A stretch of DNA of 64,000 bases from Pampus argenteus (GCA_036937835.1 CM072878.1:14798001-14862000), one strand, 5' to 3'; numbered from the stretch's first letter, positions 24,801 through 36,355 are shown. The notes: generated from the sequence alone by a model not told the origin. Numbers and translations are program-made.

Positions 24801-25220
24801 AGACGTTTACCTGCCATCGTCCATAGATATATTCGAAGCCATGGGTCAGACGCCAGAGGACATAGCCAAAGTAAGAAGAGAGGTTTCACATTTTACCACA
24901 TGTATCTCAGTATTCAAGAATCAGTGTCGTTTCTCTCCGATCACTAACTGTTGCAATCATTCCACCGGCCTTTTTGCTTCTCGTCTCTCCAGTGCACTAA
25001 AAAGGTTATTGAGTCAAGCAGCCCTCGCTTCAGAAATCTGACCAACAGCCTCTACACACCCATTGTGGCCTTGAAGTATGCAGATGAGACTGGTGGCCTG
25101 TCTGTCAACACCTTCTACAACCTACTCTTCAATTTTGGCCCTCTCATGCACATCACCATGAGCATCCTCAAGTGCCTGACGTGCAGCTGTCTGCGTAGAC
25201 GCACCATCTCACCTAACTGA
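19822..25220 (+). CDS. rdh8: Retinol dehydrogenase 8 (photoreceptor all-trans-retinol dehydrogenase), complete
   Basis: Six exons (19822-19927, 22150-22311, 23287-23466, 24492-24585, 24687-24870, 24993-25220) join to 954 nt, or 317 aa. The product is a classical short-chain dehydrogenase of the 17beta-HSD1/RDH8 branch. It has the cofactor motif TGCSSGIG (12-19), NNAG (91-94), the active-site serine in MSSVMG (Ser144 by alignment with 17beta-HSD1) and YTASK (Tyr157, Lys161). RDH8 uses NADPH to reduce all-trans-retinal to all-trans-retinol in photoreceptor outer segments after bleaching. The cysteine-rich C-terminus (Cys303, 306, 308) resembles the region that is lipid-modified in the family, and the last residues ISPN resemble an outer-segment targeting signal. 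Length is close to human RDH8 (311 aa). Fish have two rdh8 copies; I cannot tell a from b. hsd17b1 is the alternative, but LDVCSDES and VMGLQGVVFNDVY favour RDH8. All splice sites are GT-AG. Confidence 0.93.
19928..22149 (+). other. rdh8 intron 1
   Basis: This 2.2 kb intron carries a TG microsatellite at 21773-21827, a C tract at about 21637-21649 and a T tract at about 21947-21964. No additional exon is visible. Confidence 0.8.
21773..21827. repeat. TG microsatellite
   Basis: About 27 TG units in rdh8 intron 1. Confidence 0.95.
22150..22311 (+). CDS. rdh8: rdh8 exon 2
   Basis: The exon is 162 nt, with acceptor TTATTAG and donor GTGAGT. It encodes VIATMRDLKKK through LDVCSDES to DRHIDIL. 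MRDL carries the arginine position linked with NADPH preference in this branch. Confidence 0.92.
22312..23286 (+). other. rdh8 intron 2
   Basis: About 1 kb. It contains a CTCF-like 15-mer on the minus strand at 23064-23078 and nothing coding. Confidence 0.8.
23287..23466 (+). CDS. rdh8: rdh8 exon 3
   Basis: The exon is 180 nt, with acceptor CCTGTCAG and donor GTATGT. It encodes NNAGVGLLGPVE through the serine motif SSVMGLQG. Confidence 0.92.
23467..24491 (+). other. rdh8 intron 3
   Basis: About 1 kb, AT-rich, with no recognisable element. A short intron-encoded extension of exon 3 stays open to about 23615, but the GTATGT donor and protein similarity show that the exon ends at 23466. Confidence 0.8.
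24492..24585 (+). CDS. rdh8: rdh8 exon 4
   Basis: The exon is 94 nt, with acceptor GGTTTAG and donor GTAGGT. It encodes VVFNDVYTASKFAMEGF and so holds the catalytic Tyr157 and Lys161. Confidence 0.92.
24687..24870 (+). CDS. rdh8: rdh8 exon 5
   Basis: The exon is 184 nt, with acceptor CCCCTCAG and donor GTAAGA. It encodes LSMIEPGPVHTEFE through GQTPEDIAK and ends in phase 0. Confidence 0.92.
24993..25220 (+). CDS. rdh8: rdh8 exon 6 with stop codon
   Basis: The acceptor is CTCTCCAG. The exon opens with CTKKVIESS, ends with LKCLTCSCLRRRTISPN and stops at TGA 25218-25220. Confidence 0.92.
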   Translation, partial: CTKKVIESSSPRFRNLTNSLYTPIVALKYADETGGLSVNTFYNLLFNFGPLMHITMSILKCLTCSCLRRRTISPN

Positions 25221-25591
25221 AGAGTGTGTCCAATCCTGCCTTTTACCCCGTGATGTTTACCCCACCTAGTTCCTACTGCCTTTTCCTGAGGTGTTTGGGC
25301 TAAGCAGGTAGACTAGAAACAGTAACTCTGGAGAGAGTAGGCACCTTTTTAGTTCAAAGACACTACCATGATAAGCTTTGCAAGACAACATGCACAATTG
25401 CACAAGTTTGTCACAGAGATGTTGTATGCAGGATGAACTCTCTCATACACACACACACACAAATATACATACACAAAAACAGAAATACAAGAAACACACA
25501 CACCTTTATTGGATTATTGTACATACATATTATAAAGAGAAGGCCATGCCTTAGACATTGCAATATGGAGAGGGGCTGTTTAAGTGATTAG

Positions 25592-25623
25592 ATGTCTACA
25601 TCTAACCACTTAGATGTAGACAT
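25592..25623 (+). repeat. Perfect inverted repeat (14-bp arms, 4-nt loop) in the rdh8 3' UTR
   Basis: Arm 25592-25605 (ATGTCTACATCTAA) is the exact reverse complement of arm 25610-25623, with loop CCAC. It would form a strong RNA stem-loop in the transcript. Confidence 0.85.
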
Positions 25624-25967
25624 GTGATATTTCTCCTCATGGACAGACAACAAAGCACAAAAAAAATGAACTCAGTTACAGAGAAACAACAAAATTATAG
25701 AGAGATAATAATGCTATAACTTGTAGCCTAGATAACTCAGGCACACTAGAGTTGTAACATGTATGACAGAGTCAGAGAGAATATATCTGCTTTTATTGTG
25801 TTATTGTGCCCTTAATTTCAAGTTTGCCTTAACATAGCGTTCTCATTGGTCATAACTGCTGTCGAATCATATTTTTAATCTTTTGATAAGCTGAATGTTT
25901 TTGGTTTTAAAGGTTTGTGAATGGGTAGATCATACAGTATATTTTTAATCTAGCAAATTGATTTTGA

Positions 25968-25973
25968 AATAAA
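25968..25973 (+). terminator. Polyadenylation signal AATAAA for rdh8
   Basis: This is a canonical hexamer about 750 nt after the rdh8 stop codon, followed by T-rich DNA (about 26000-26023) typical of a downstream element. Confidence 0.55.
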
Positions 25974-25990
25974 CATAATTCTGATTTATT

Positions 25991-27321
25991 CTCGGAGGTA
26001 TTTTTTATTTATTTTTTTGTATTTTTAAAGATATCAACAAAATGTGACCGTTTTGGCTAATCGATGCTTATACATACTATAACATCTCTGACTGCAAGAC
26101 TCCCTGAGTACCAAGAGGGGGCAGTATTTCACTGATTTTTTTTTTCTTTTTTTACCAAGGGAGCCAACCTGTAGCATCATCAGCAAGCAGTGTTGAAGCT
26201 GCTGTGTATAGGAATTTGTCCTCAGAGGCCTGAGATAGACAAGTGCAACAGAAGTGAATGATTAAAATCTTTAGATTGGGACATTGTTGCAGACACTGAT
26301 TTCATTGGACTTATAACAATACATGTTTCATTAATACAATCGTCTACATCAATTCATATTGATAACTTAGAAAGGTTGGAGCTTGGAAAGCTAAATATTC
26401 TCTGGTGGAAAGCATTCATATAACAGCAGGATCGCAGCTATGTAAGAGAGACTAAACTCATATTCAGATAAAGAACACATAAGGCCATTTTGTAGCTTCA
26501 TAGCTCAAAGCGTCAGGAGAGGTTGGCTCTGCTGCTCAAGATATCCTGAAAATTAAAAAAAAATAAATAAAAAAAGTAAAACAACTTGCAAAGAAAACAG
26601 GCATTTTATGACAGTGGCAGTCTAGACTTTATTTCATAGCTGACATTTCTGCAGCGATAAGCCTTCAGATCAGAGGCTTCTTGCAGAACTTGTACGCGTT
26701 TCTTTCATTTGCGTGTTTGCGAGTGTGCACATGCAGCAAGTGTGTGTGTGTGTGTTTGTGAATGCGTTATTCGTGCATGTCTATGGACCAAGTTAGTGAT
26801 CTGTTGATGGATATAAAGAGGTCATGGCCTGCTCCCCATCAAAACCCCTCCCTTGAACCCCCACCCCTCTCACACACACACACCCTGCTTTGTGCCGTGT
26901 GAGAGAATGTGACCTGGTTCCCATCCCTGAGGAGGGGTGAACCCTAATGACGGCCTCCTCAGACACATTGCGCAGCCCTGAGCCTCCCTCTCCAGCTGGC
27001 CCCCTTAGCCCATCGTGCCGGGACCCCCTGGTCCACACAGGGAGAAGACTGTGGTTTGGCCTGGATAGCCTAGCCAGAGTTTGTCCTGTCTGCACACACA
27101 CTGCACCATCCCATCCCAACCTGTCATGCCCTGCCGTGTCCAGACTGCTTACTTTCACACAGTCTAACTACATGGAGCTCATCATCAGAAGACAGTGCAA
27201 CTGGTTGCAGACCTGTAGTTTTGGTGCAGTGTACAATGAGCACAGCTCCTCAGCTCTGTGTATGTGTCTTCATCAGAGACGACAGCTCCGCACAATGGAA
27301 CAAAGACGCTGTCAATCACAA
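25991..27321. other. Intergenic, no gene seen
   Basis: A CTCF-like motif (CCAAGAGGGGGCAGT) lies at 26111-26125, a TG repeat at about 26740-26754 and a GC-richer block at 26940-27160 with no clear exon structure. Confidence 0.5.
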
Positions 27322-29626
27322 TCAAATGGGTGTGTGTGCAGGGGGTGGAGGGTAGGGGGGGAGTAGGGGATCTGAGTAGGTTGGGGGAGGAGTCTGTGTG
27401 TCCTGAATGTTCAGAGGGATGCCAAGACCCAATGTGGGACGCTGAAGGCTGAGGGCAGTGGGTGGGGGGCTGTGTATTGGGACCATGAGGGGTGCGGGTG
27501 TGTCGGATTTGGGAAAATGAGAATTGGGGTGCCCAGGTCTGAATGGAAGACCTGTTTACTAATTGAATGAACACAGGAGTTACAGAAAAGTCTCATTAAA
27601 CAAGAGGTCTTATCAAACCATTGTTGTGTACCTTTGTTTCACAATCAAGAACATATAATGAGGGCAGCGTGACATGGTAAGGTCTTCCCTTAATTATAAT
27701 CCTGTCGGCTCACTTGCAGTTTTAGATAATGAACACATGAGTAGCGAGAAGGGAAAAAAATGGGAAGTTATCTTTGGCATGTCAGCAGGATACATTCTTT
27801 GCAAGCTGTCTGCCTTCTCTGTTGCTGGGTTATTGCTGGTTCAGCCATTGTCGTCAACACCAGAGCACCACACCTAAGTCTGACTCAGAGAGTGATGACA
27901 TAGGCCGGGGGAATCAAAGAACAAAAAACAAAAGGGAGCTGTGGAGGGAACTAAGTTGTGAAAATTGGGAGATAGAAAGTATAAAAGGAACAAAGGAAGC
28001 AGAAGAAAGGAGGAGAGGTCTGCATGCTTTGGGATGCTGGCATTCAGTGGAGTTGGCGTCTAGACAGGGTGCTTCAGCCTGATCTCAGGTCAGAATGGAT
28101 CAACACAAGACTCCACTTCTCTTTTTCACTTTTTATATACCTCCCTATCAAAGATTCGCCCTGAATCGAATTACGAGGCGTCACAGAATGCCAAACAGAA
28201 GCACAACATGGCGTCAACGCCTAACAAGACAGATGAAAGCTGAAAAAAAAAAAAAAAAAGTGCAGGTCAGCCATCATTTAACATGGCTGCGTTTGACTGG
28301 AGATGCGGCCACATGGGACATATAACTATCCATAGAGCTGATCTTGGGTCTGAGGGGAGCTATCAATCTTTATATAGTCAAAACAGGAGAAGCCCAAATT
28401 GCCCTGTAGCTGGCCTGTGGCAGCTGGGTCCATTAGGGCAACAGAGGCCACAGGGAGAAACAAACACACAGCGTATCTGTCCATCTCCCTCCCTCTCCGT
28501 TCATTCTCTTTCTCTTCTTTCCTTCTCACTCACTCTCTGTCCGTCTGAGGCCCACAGTCTGTCAACTCTCTCTCCAACGTCCATCTCCATCTCCATCTCT
28601 GCTGTGCAATGACCTCTCAAAGACCCAACGTGGGTCACTTGTTTATTCACACATGGAGGTGTGTGTTTGTGTGTGTGTGTGTGTCTGTGTGTATGTGTGT
28701 GTGGCCCATTCAGGCCCATTTAGAGGGTGGAACATAAATCAAGAGAATTTGGCTTTTTGCTGACCAGTCATACACATTGTTTTACAGACACAGAACTGCC
28801 ATTGTCACTATCATTACAACATTAGCATTGTGCCTTTCCCTACTGCTTTACCAGAACATAAACAATCCGGCAGGAATTTCCAGACTAGGCCTCCGTTTGC
28901 CCACTACCATATCGTTTTGTTCCGCTCTGTTCACTCTCTCAGAAATACTAGTTCCAGTGAATGTGAAACTCTGTGATTAGAGGGTTCAGTCTGTGTACCA
29001 GCATTATAATTCTCAAACAAGGGGATGATGAGTAATTGTGCCGGGCTTATAGGCGATGTAATGTGAGCCGGGGTAACATGATCCTCTTGTTGTTTTTATG
29101 GATGGCGATGAGGTAAGCTTGGTGTAATATTCCACAATAGGAATCTGACAGCAAAGTCGGTGGTGTCAATATACAGATTTTGCTCGAAACCTGAAATTCC
29201 TGTTTGTGTGCAAGACAAGCTGGGAAAGAGAAAAAAAAACAAAAACAGATATACAGATAAGAAAAAAAACATCTTCATGCAATGATGCAAAGTGTGGTTT
29301 CCCACAAACAAATTTACACACCATGATGTGCACTCACGTTCTTCTAACATATCATTTTTCTTTGGGTTTCTAACCTTTCCACCATGGATCAGTTGTTTTT
29401 TTCTCTTCCCATGTTGTAATTAGACGTCTGGGAGTTCAGTGTGGAGAAGCATTTATATTTGTAATTTATAGAAAAATAACGATATGTTTGCTTTATGGTT
29501 CGTTGGAATATCTTCAACCAAGGGATGATTATCCTTTTAATTTGCTTCCCAAGGATGCCTCACATCCTTTTTTTATGCTCCTTTAATTCCTTTTACAGAC
29601 AGACAGACAGACAGACAGACATATAG

Positions 29627-29717
<91 letters not shown>

Positions 29718-32700
29718 GTTTTTGTGTAATTCACAGTAAGCTCATCAGAGAGTCTATCGGTATTGAAGTTTATCCTTGCCTGGCAACCCTGGCTGTATCC
29801 CAGCCTCATCTCCCTGCCAGAGAGAAAACCTCACCCTGGACCCCATCAACACTGCCATGGATCTGATCTATTCACAAACAGGGTGCAGGCACACCCATGC
29901 CAGGAAGCTTGTCTTAGCCCAAACAGTCCACATCATTGTTTATTCAGCTTGAGTGCATCACATCTTGGCAGCCAGGGTGAGAGTGAACCACATTCAAAAT
30001 ATCAATTCATAAGAACATATTCATAATATAGCTTCAAGTAGCAGTTCACTTTAGCGTGAGGAATAATGAAAAATGACTCTTACGCGCATGCCTTTGCACG
30101 CCAAAATCAGTTGGCACATTTTGGTTATCTACTTCATTCAAGAGCCGTTTTTTTTTTTTTTTTTTCCTTCATCAAAACAAAAGAATGCCTCTGTCTGTTG
30201 ACCGTGAAAAGATGTTCGTAGATTTGTCCCCCAGTGAAGAGATGTCTTTGTTGGTTATCTCCATTGGTGAGCCGCCTCCATTTGGCCCAGCCTAATCAGA
30301 ACACAAACACTCCCCTGTCATTTGGCTGCTCTCCCTCTCATCCTGTATCTCTCCCTCTCTTAATCTGTCTACTATTATCTAACACTCCATATTAGATTAT
30401 ATTTCCCCCCCTTATTACTATTATTTTTTTTATGCTTGTTTATCAGTGTACGTGTAGCAGGGAAGAAAATGACACTATACTCCTCCTCTCCACCACTCTT
30501 CCGCCCACCTTGGCCCCTGATTTGTTTTCTCCTTTTCATCTTCCCTTCTATGTTATCTGGATGGTGTGTGTCTCTCCCTCAGGCACAGACACTAAGGCCT
30601 GGCATACATTAACTTTACTTGTCTGTGCACAACCTGGTTTCGGTTGCCTGAGAGGAAATGTTGAAATGTAAAGAGGATCCCTGAGGGAAAAGACTTCTGC
30701 TGGATTACTGATTAATATATTATATATATTCAAGCTTACGTTTTGTTTTGTTTTTTTTACACAGAAAATATACACAATACTGCTTGTCTCCAGATCCAAA
30801 GTACATAGATGCAAGATCAATATACATGATAAGGTGAGCAAAAAACTCACAAAAGTAATCTAATTACTCTACCGGTAATGGGAATAAGTAATTAGTGTGA
30901 AGTTCTTAGAAATTACATGTAAAATGAATAATACATTTTTAGTCATAAAAATGCGCATTTGAAGTTAGGCTGTTTTCTCTTATTACAAGAGATAGATACA
31001 GTAGTTTGACTCTGATATTACAGTAATAACTTACTGAAACATATGTTTTAAAAAAAGCTTCACAGTAATATAGATACTCCAGTATAGATTTACCTTAGTG
31101 TTGGTTGGTGTTGGCATGTTACCCTTGTTTTGGACTGTATGTGTTTTCTTGCACTGTAAGTTTTATAACTTACAGTGACGGCATTAATAATGTTTTATAT
31201 AAACATGAACTCATCCAGACAGAAAAAGGGGGGAGAAAAAAAAGGAAGAATATGGAGATGGAAAAGATGGAAAATTCATGTTGTGGTGATTGTCAAACGC
31301 CCCTCCTGGAAACATTAAAAAAAATTAAGATTGCCAGGGAGGGATCAGTGATGGAAAATGAAGGTGTGTAAGAGAGGATTTGGGTGTAAAGTGGCTTGTG
31401 GCCAAATGTAGAAGAGAGCACCGGTTAGCCTTGTAATGCATATGCAGTCTACTGTCCTGTGTTCTCCTGGGCTTCTCAGCGGGTGCTCAGCCTAAGAAAA
31501 CATGTTTGGTAAGAGGAAAACTCCTGTCATTGCCTTGAATTACCACAGGCCACAGAACTGGCAGTGATTCACTGGCACTTTACGCTGCCTAAAAAAAGGT
31601 TAGGTTTAATGCAGGGGACATATTTGGCCACATGTATTAATAAAGAATATCTTACTATACAGAATATTTTATTATAGCCCTTGATACTGTAATGTCAGAA
31701 ACATATAACATAATACTATAGCATAATTTGTATGATTTTTATGCATATAACTGTCACAAAACAGTGTGAGCACTGTGATGGACTCCGAACCAAATGTTTC
31801 TTTGCCATATTAGAGAGACCAGACCTTTCTCCCAGATTCAGGCCCTCTTCATTTTTCCCCTGACCTGTGGAGAATGGCCTAACTGTGGCGTGTGCTGAAG
31901 GTCAGGTCTGCCATGAGTACTGGGCAGGACCCCACTCATGTGATCACCCACTTCCCTGGATTTCTGCCAGGAAAGAACAGAATGATGTGTTTGGTCCATG
32001 GTGGGAAAAGCATCCTTTGGAATGTGACTTTGAGAGGACCGTGTGGGACCGGCAAGAGGGTCTTCCCATTTCAGCAAAAAGGCCTCTCCTCCTGAGGCTG
32101 TGGGAATGTCAGAGGTCCCAGTGCCCACTTTTTTTTGCAGCACACAAAACCCACAGCTGATGTTGCAACTCTGTCCAGAAGCCCTCGGGGCAGCGGTGGA
32201 GACAACTGGCTACACAGCTAGTTACACAATTCTTCTTGTGCTCAGCCTGACAAATCACAAATACATGTATTTTTTAAGTCCGTCATGAGACTTATTACCA
32301 ATGCAACAATGCGTAATACATATTACAGATGAGTAATGTAAAACTATAGTGCTAGTTTTCAAGGAGGACATGAGGTAAGCTAGGATATGCTTGCATGCCT
32401 ATTATGCATAGTGTCTATGTGTTTTTTTCTTTTCAGCTTCTCTTTTATACCTTTTTTTCTGTGTCTTGTTGCCTGGGGTTAGTGTCCCCCTAGTTTTTTG
32501 TTCCAGGCATGAAGTAAACCAACCAGTGGAGCAGTCAGAGCACCTCACATAACCACTTTCCTCCAAATCCAAGCCAAGTTAAATAAATGACGATTTTTTT
32601 TACACGAGTTGTCTACCAAAATCTACTACAGAGGACATATGTTTCTCCGTTCCCTTCAGATATATTTATGGATTTGTTCAAAAGTCCATCATTGTCAATG

Positions 32701-33175
32701 AAACATGTGAGAATATTCCCTCCTTCTTGACCTATCCCCTCCTTTCTCTTACAACACAAGTCCTCACAGGAAAATAATAAACAGATGAGTAGGATGAGAA
32801 CGGCTCCCAGAGAGAGCAGCCAGGCACTTAGGTAAGCAGGCATCACTGCTCTGGTTCCCAGGCAGGAGGGGAAGAGGGCAGGCCTCAGCTTGACTGTCCC
32901 AGTCACTGAGTAGAACCAGAAAAACTTGACAGAAATTACCGTTACCTGTCACCCCACTTACTGGCTCTACACACCCCCTTGCACAAGTCTGGACATACAA
33001 ACTGAATATTACTACATAGAAACCATCAGTGATGATTATTTGTTTTGTGTGTGTTTTCGTACATTGAGCACATACACGATCGAGTACTATAGCTGTTTTT
33101 GATTGTGTTGTGCTCACAGTTGGGTAAATGGTGTATTCTGCCAGGCTGGTGGTCCCGGGCCCGTGCCAGTGTAAT
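27322..33175 (-). CDS. Candidate gene: possible single-pass membrane protein with proline-rich PPxY tail (unassigned)
   Basis: I do not recognise this protein. Five segments on the minus strand have usable splice sites and matching phases: 33175-33118 (acceptor GTCTGCAG, donor GTGAGC), 32905-32732 (acceptor CTACTCAG, weak donor GTCAAG), 32097-31865 (acceptor TCCCACAG, donor GTCAGG), 30647-30619 (acceptor CCTCTCAG, donor GTAAAG) and 27538-27322 (acceptor CCATTCAG, TGA stop at 27324-27322). The second encodes a strongly hydrophobic span (SAWLLSLGAVLILLICLLF) followed by CCKRKEG, as at a membrane-cytoplasm boundary. The third stays open for 77 codons with balanced composition. The last is proline-rich, with PPPTYSD and LPPYPPPP, possible WW-domain ligands. 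Against it: no signal-peptide exon was found upstream, one donor is weak, and the last segment is antisense to a simple G-rich tract. It could be chance. Confidence 0.2.
29596..29717. repeat. Compound tetranucleotide microsatellite (ACAG)n-(GATA)n
   Basis: About six ACAG-type units at 29596-29620 are followed by an almost uninterrupted GATA array at about 29627-29717. Confidence 0.95.
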
Positions 33176-36100
33176 CTGCAGACAAACACAGACTGTTAAC
33201 TACTCAGTTTCACAGTAACCCCCCCTCCTCATCCCTTTCCCCGCACCATTGCACACACCCACATACTGAAACATACAACCATTTGCACAACTCTTTCCCC
33301 ACTAGACACGCAGAACGACCAGAAGGCTCAAAATGGCTCCCTCTGTCACATACACGTATCTCAGAGATGTCCAGCCTCAGACTTATCATCTACAGCAGGG
33401 AACAGAAATGCTTTCCCGTTTCAGCACACACAGACAAAAAGCTCTGGCTTCATTTCTCCCGCTCCCTCTCTCTCTCTCTCTCTCCTTCATTCTCTCTCTG
33501 TATTCTGGCAAAAGTCCACTTTTGCAAATTAAACACAGATCTCTCATAGATGCTGGGCTGACAGCTCCAGCTACGTGCCAACACTACTAAACGTCTGGAG
33601 GTCAGAGGGTCTAGGACTAGGACTATGACTCTCTTGGGACAGAATATTTTACAAAGTATTTCAGTTGGCTCTAACTATGTATGCTTTTCACTGTCACTTG
33701 GATCCTTCTGTTGGGTAGTGATAAACACAGCAATATGATGTTTGCAGCAAGGTTTATATCATATAAATATCAAATGAGTGAACCCACACACAACACTCTA
33801 TAGACATGCACACACAGAGAGACAAAAACACACTTTGTATGCACACAAAAATAAGGTGGTGAGTAAAAGCATCAGAAGTGTGTGCAGACACATAATGTAG
33901 CCCAGTGAAGATCAAGATTAAAGCGACAAAAGAAAGGGTGTCTGGACTAGATCAGTGTGTGTTGTGTCAGTGAGTCATTCTGTTGTCTTAAAGGTCAGGA
34001 GTGTAGTCTCTGGCAATCAATGTTAGGTACTCTCACTTCTGCTTCTGTGGTGTCAAATGACTCTTCAGGTTACTCCTTAAAAATGTACTCCAGCCGTAAA
34101 GAAACTGATGCCGAGTGCAAACCTGCTGCCATTCGTCTTTTGTTCCGGCTTGTACGTCTCTGTATCTTTGTGAGCATGTGTGTGTGAATGTGGATGTTTG
34201 TTCCACAGTGTGTGCGTGTGTCAACAGGGACATGCTTCGTCACTATTAAGTCTACCAGGAGCCGCTTTCAACTGGAGGAACCCACAGCCGTATGTAATGC
34301 ATGTAGATGCATGCAAAAGTCAGACTCTCCCTCAAATGTGACTGTGTGTTCATTTAAGCGTTTGCACACACACAAATATAAAAGAATGCTACAAAACAAA
34401 AGGGCAATGAAAATGTGTGTGTAAAACCGAGCAGGCTAGTCCCAGTGGCAGCACACTGGTCAGTGTGGTGGAGGGGTTTCAGCAGGGAATTGGGTACAGA
34501 AAACAGGCCCTTGTATGGTGAAATGATGCAGACCCTCATTCCTTTCGCCTTACAAAAGACTATTTTGGGGCATTTTGAACTCTCCCACGCAAGCACAACA
34601 ATTTTAGAGTTAGTTCATTTATTTATCTTTTAAGTTTTTTCAATTATCGAAGCCCAAGAGAGAGAGTGAGAGACGTGTATCGTTGTTTTTGGCCTTTAAG
34701 TCAGGGAGAATAGGAGGGAGGGGTGTGAGTGTGTGTGTGCGTGTGCGTGTCACAATGTGTGACGACTGCCTGAACAGTCATTGCATTTGGCCTTTTGAGC
34801 CGTATCCCAAAGCGCCACTGTTGCTATTACTTAACTGTCATATCTATAGCCTATTGCAAATGGTGTGTCTGTTCTGCAACACCACTATGCTTATCCCACC
34901 CTGTTAGTGTAACAGAGTGAGTTTCGAGCTCTGTACTGGTCGGCTGTGATTTATGGTTATTCTCATATACAGGCGAGGGGAAGGAAGGAAGAATGGGGGA
35001 GATGGCGTGGGAGAGACCCTGAGGAAGAAATTTCTCTCTCACAACCCCACTACAGAGGGCCAAGAGTGAGGTTATAACCTGAGTTTCTGGTTTTGTTTTT
35101 TTCTCTGATTGCGGGTGTAACACAAAAACGTATACAGGCACACACACACACACACACACATACACAAGTACAGCACAAAGACATAAAGAGCACCTCATAG
35201 TCATAACAAAGGCTTATTTATTTTGGTAAGTATTAACATTTGACTTGTCTGCTAACATTAACAGGCTTCAAGGACATGGATTGCTATGTGGTCTCACATT
35301 TTTGGAAATGATGACTTTGTTTTTCTACCACTATTGTAGTGACAGCTATACAAGAGCGCTCTATTATTCTTTCCAGCTAGCTCATATAACTTTTCTTGGC
35401 ATATTTATATGCTGTCCTCAGATTTGTTGATGATCATTGACAGTTACAACAAGGCATTACTTACAAAGGCTACTTCCATAAAATATAAACCATAACAGAT
35501 AAAAAAAAAAAAAAAAATCGCCAGTTCTGATGCACTGCGTCAATGTTGCATTTATGTCTCAAAGTAGATAGACGAAAGGGTCACTGTTCGACTAAGAGAT
35601 CAAATATTTCTGTTTGACTAAGAGAAGAGAGGCTTTCAGGAACAGTAGTGTGTGACGGCCTGTCACCGATGCTATGAAGCTTTTTATAGCTCTTTTAAAG
35701 GGGAAATAAGGTTGGACTAATTGTGTCGGTTTATTTCAAACAGATATTTCAGCAACGCCATTTAAAAGGAAATACCTGAAACCGTTTACTACCAGGAGTT
35801 ATCCAGCTGCAGTTTTGCTCTTGCTTTTGACCGTGAAGTATTCTTCTTCCTCCTCCTCCTCCTTCTTTCTCTGCTCTGTGGTGTCTACCAGGGATGTGTT
35901 TTGCTTACTCCTCTGACCCTGGCCCTTCTTGCATGAAAGCTTGTACACACTTCCATGAACCCCGATGTGGGTTCTCCTACTTGGTACAAGAGATAAGATT
36001 GCGGTTGTAGTGTAAGTCTTTCTGATGTCAACTTTATCAGAGAGGCCCCATGAATGGGCCAGCATAGTTTTGATGAAAGTGCAACAATAACACACCTATG

Positions 36101-36352
36101 ACACTCCATTCCCCTCCACACTCTCTCTCTCTCTCTCTGTCTCTCTCTGTCTGCTGGGATGAGTGTGAAGGATAAACTGTCAGACTATCTCACAGAGATC
36201 AAGTTCCATACTGCAAAAGAAAAACACCACGAGCAAGATAAAGCTTGTACTGCGGATATATTTACAATGAGCGAGAAAACCATCTGCACAAAGTACAGTA
36301 ATGTTTGTACATTACAAACTTTGCTAAATGTTTATTCAAGCGCTGTATCACA

Positions 36353-36355
<3 letters not shown>

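Larger units (their letters stand above)
25221..25990 (+). other. rdh8 3' UTR
   Basis: The region runs from the stop codon to just past a canonical AATAAA at 25968-25973. It contains a short CA repeat near 25447-25463 and a perfect stem-loop at 25592-25623. The cleavage site is inferred, not seen. Confidence 0.65.

Noticed and set aside
31867..32160. 97-codon plus-strand frame
   Set aside because: The opposite strand carries the better splice-bounded frame (candidate gene), and this frame resembles nothing known.
32764..33189. 141-codon minus-strand frame across the candidate exons
   Set aside because: It reads through two good acceptors and a donor in the wrong frame and gives no hydrophobic span, so it is probably a shadow of the spliced reading.
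35799..36095. 98-codon minus-strand frame with a glutamate run
   Set aside because: The Glu run comes from a TCC repeat and there are no supporting splice sites or similarity.
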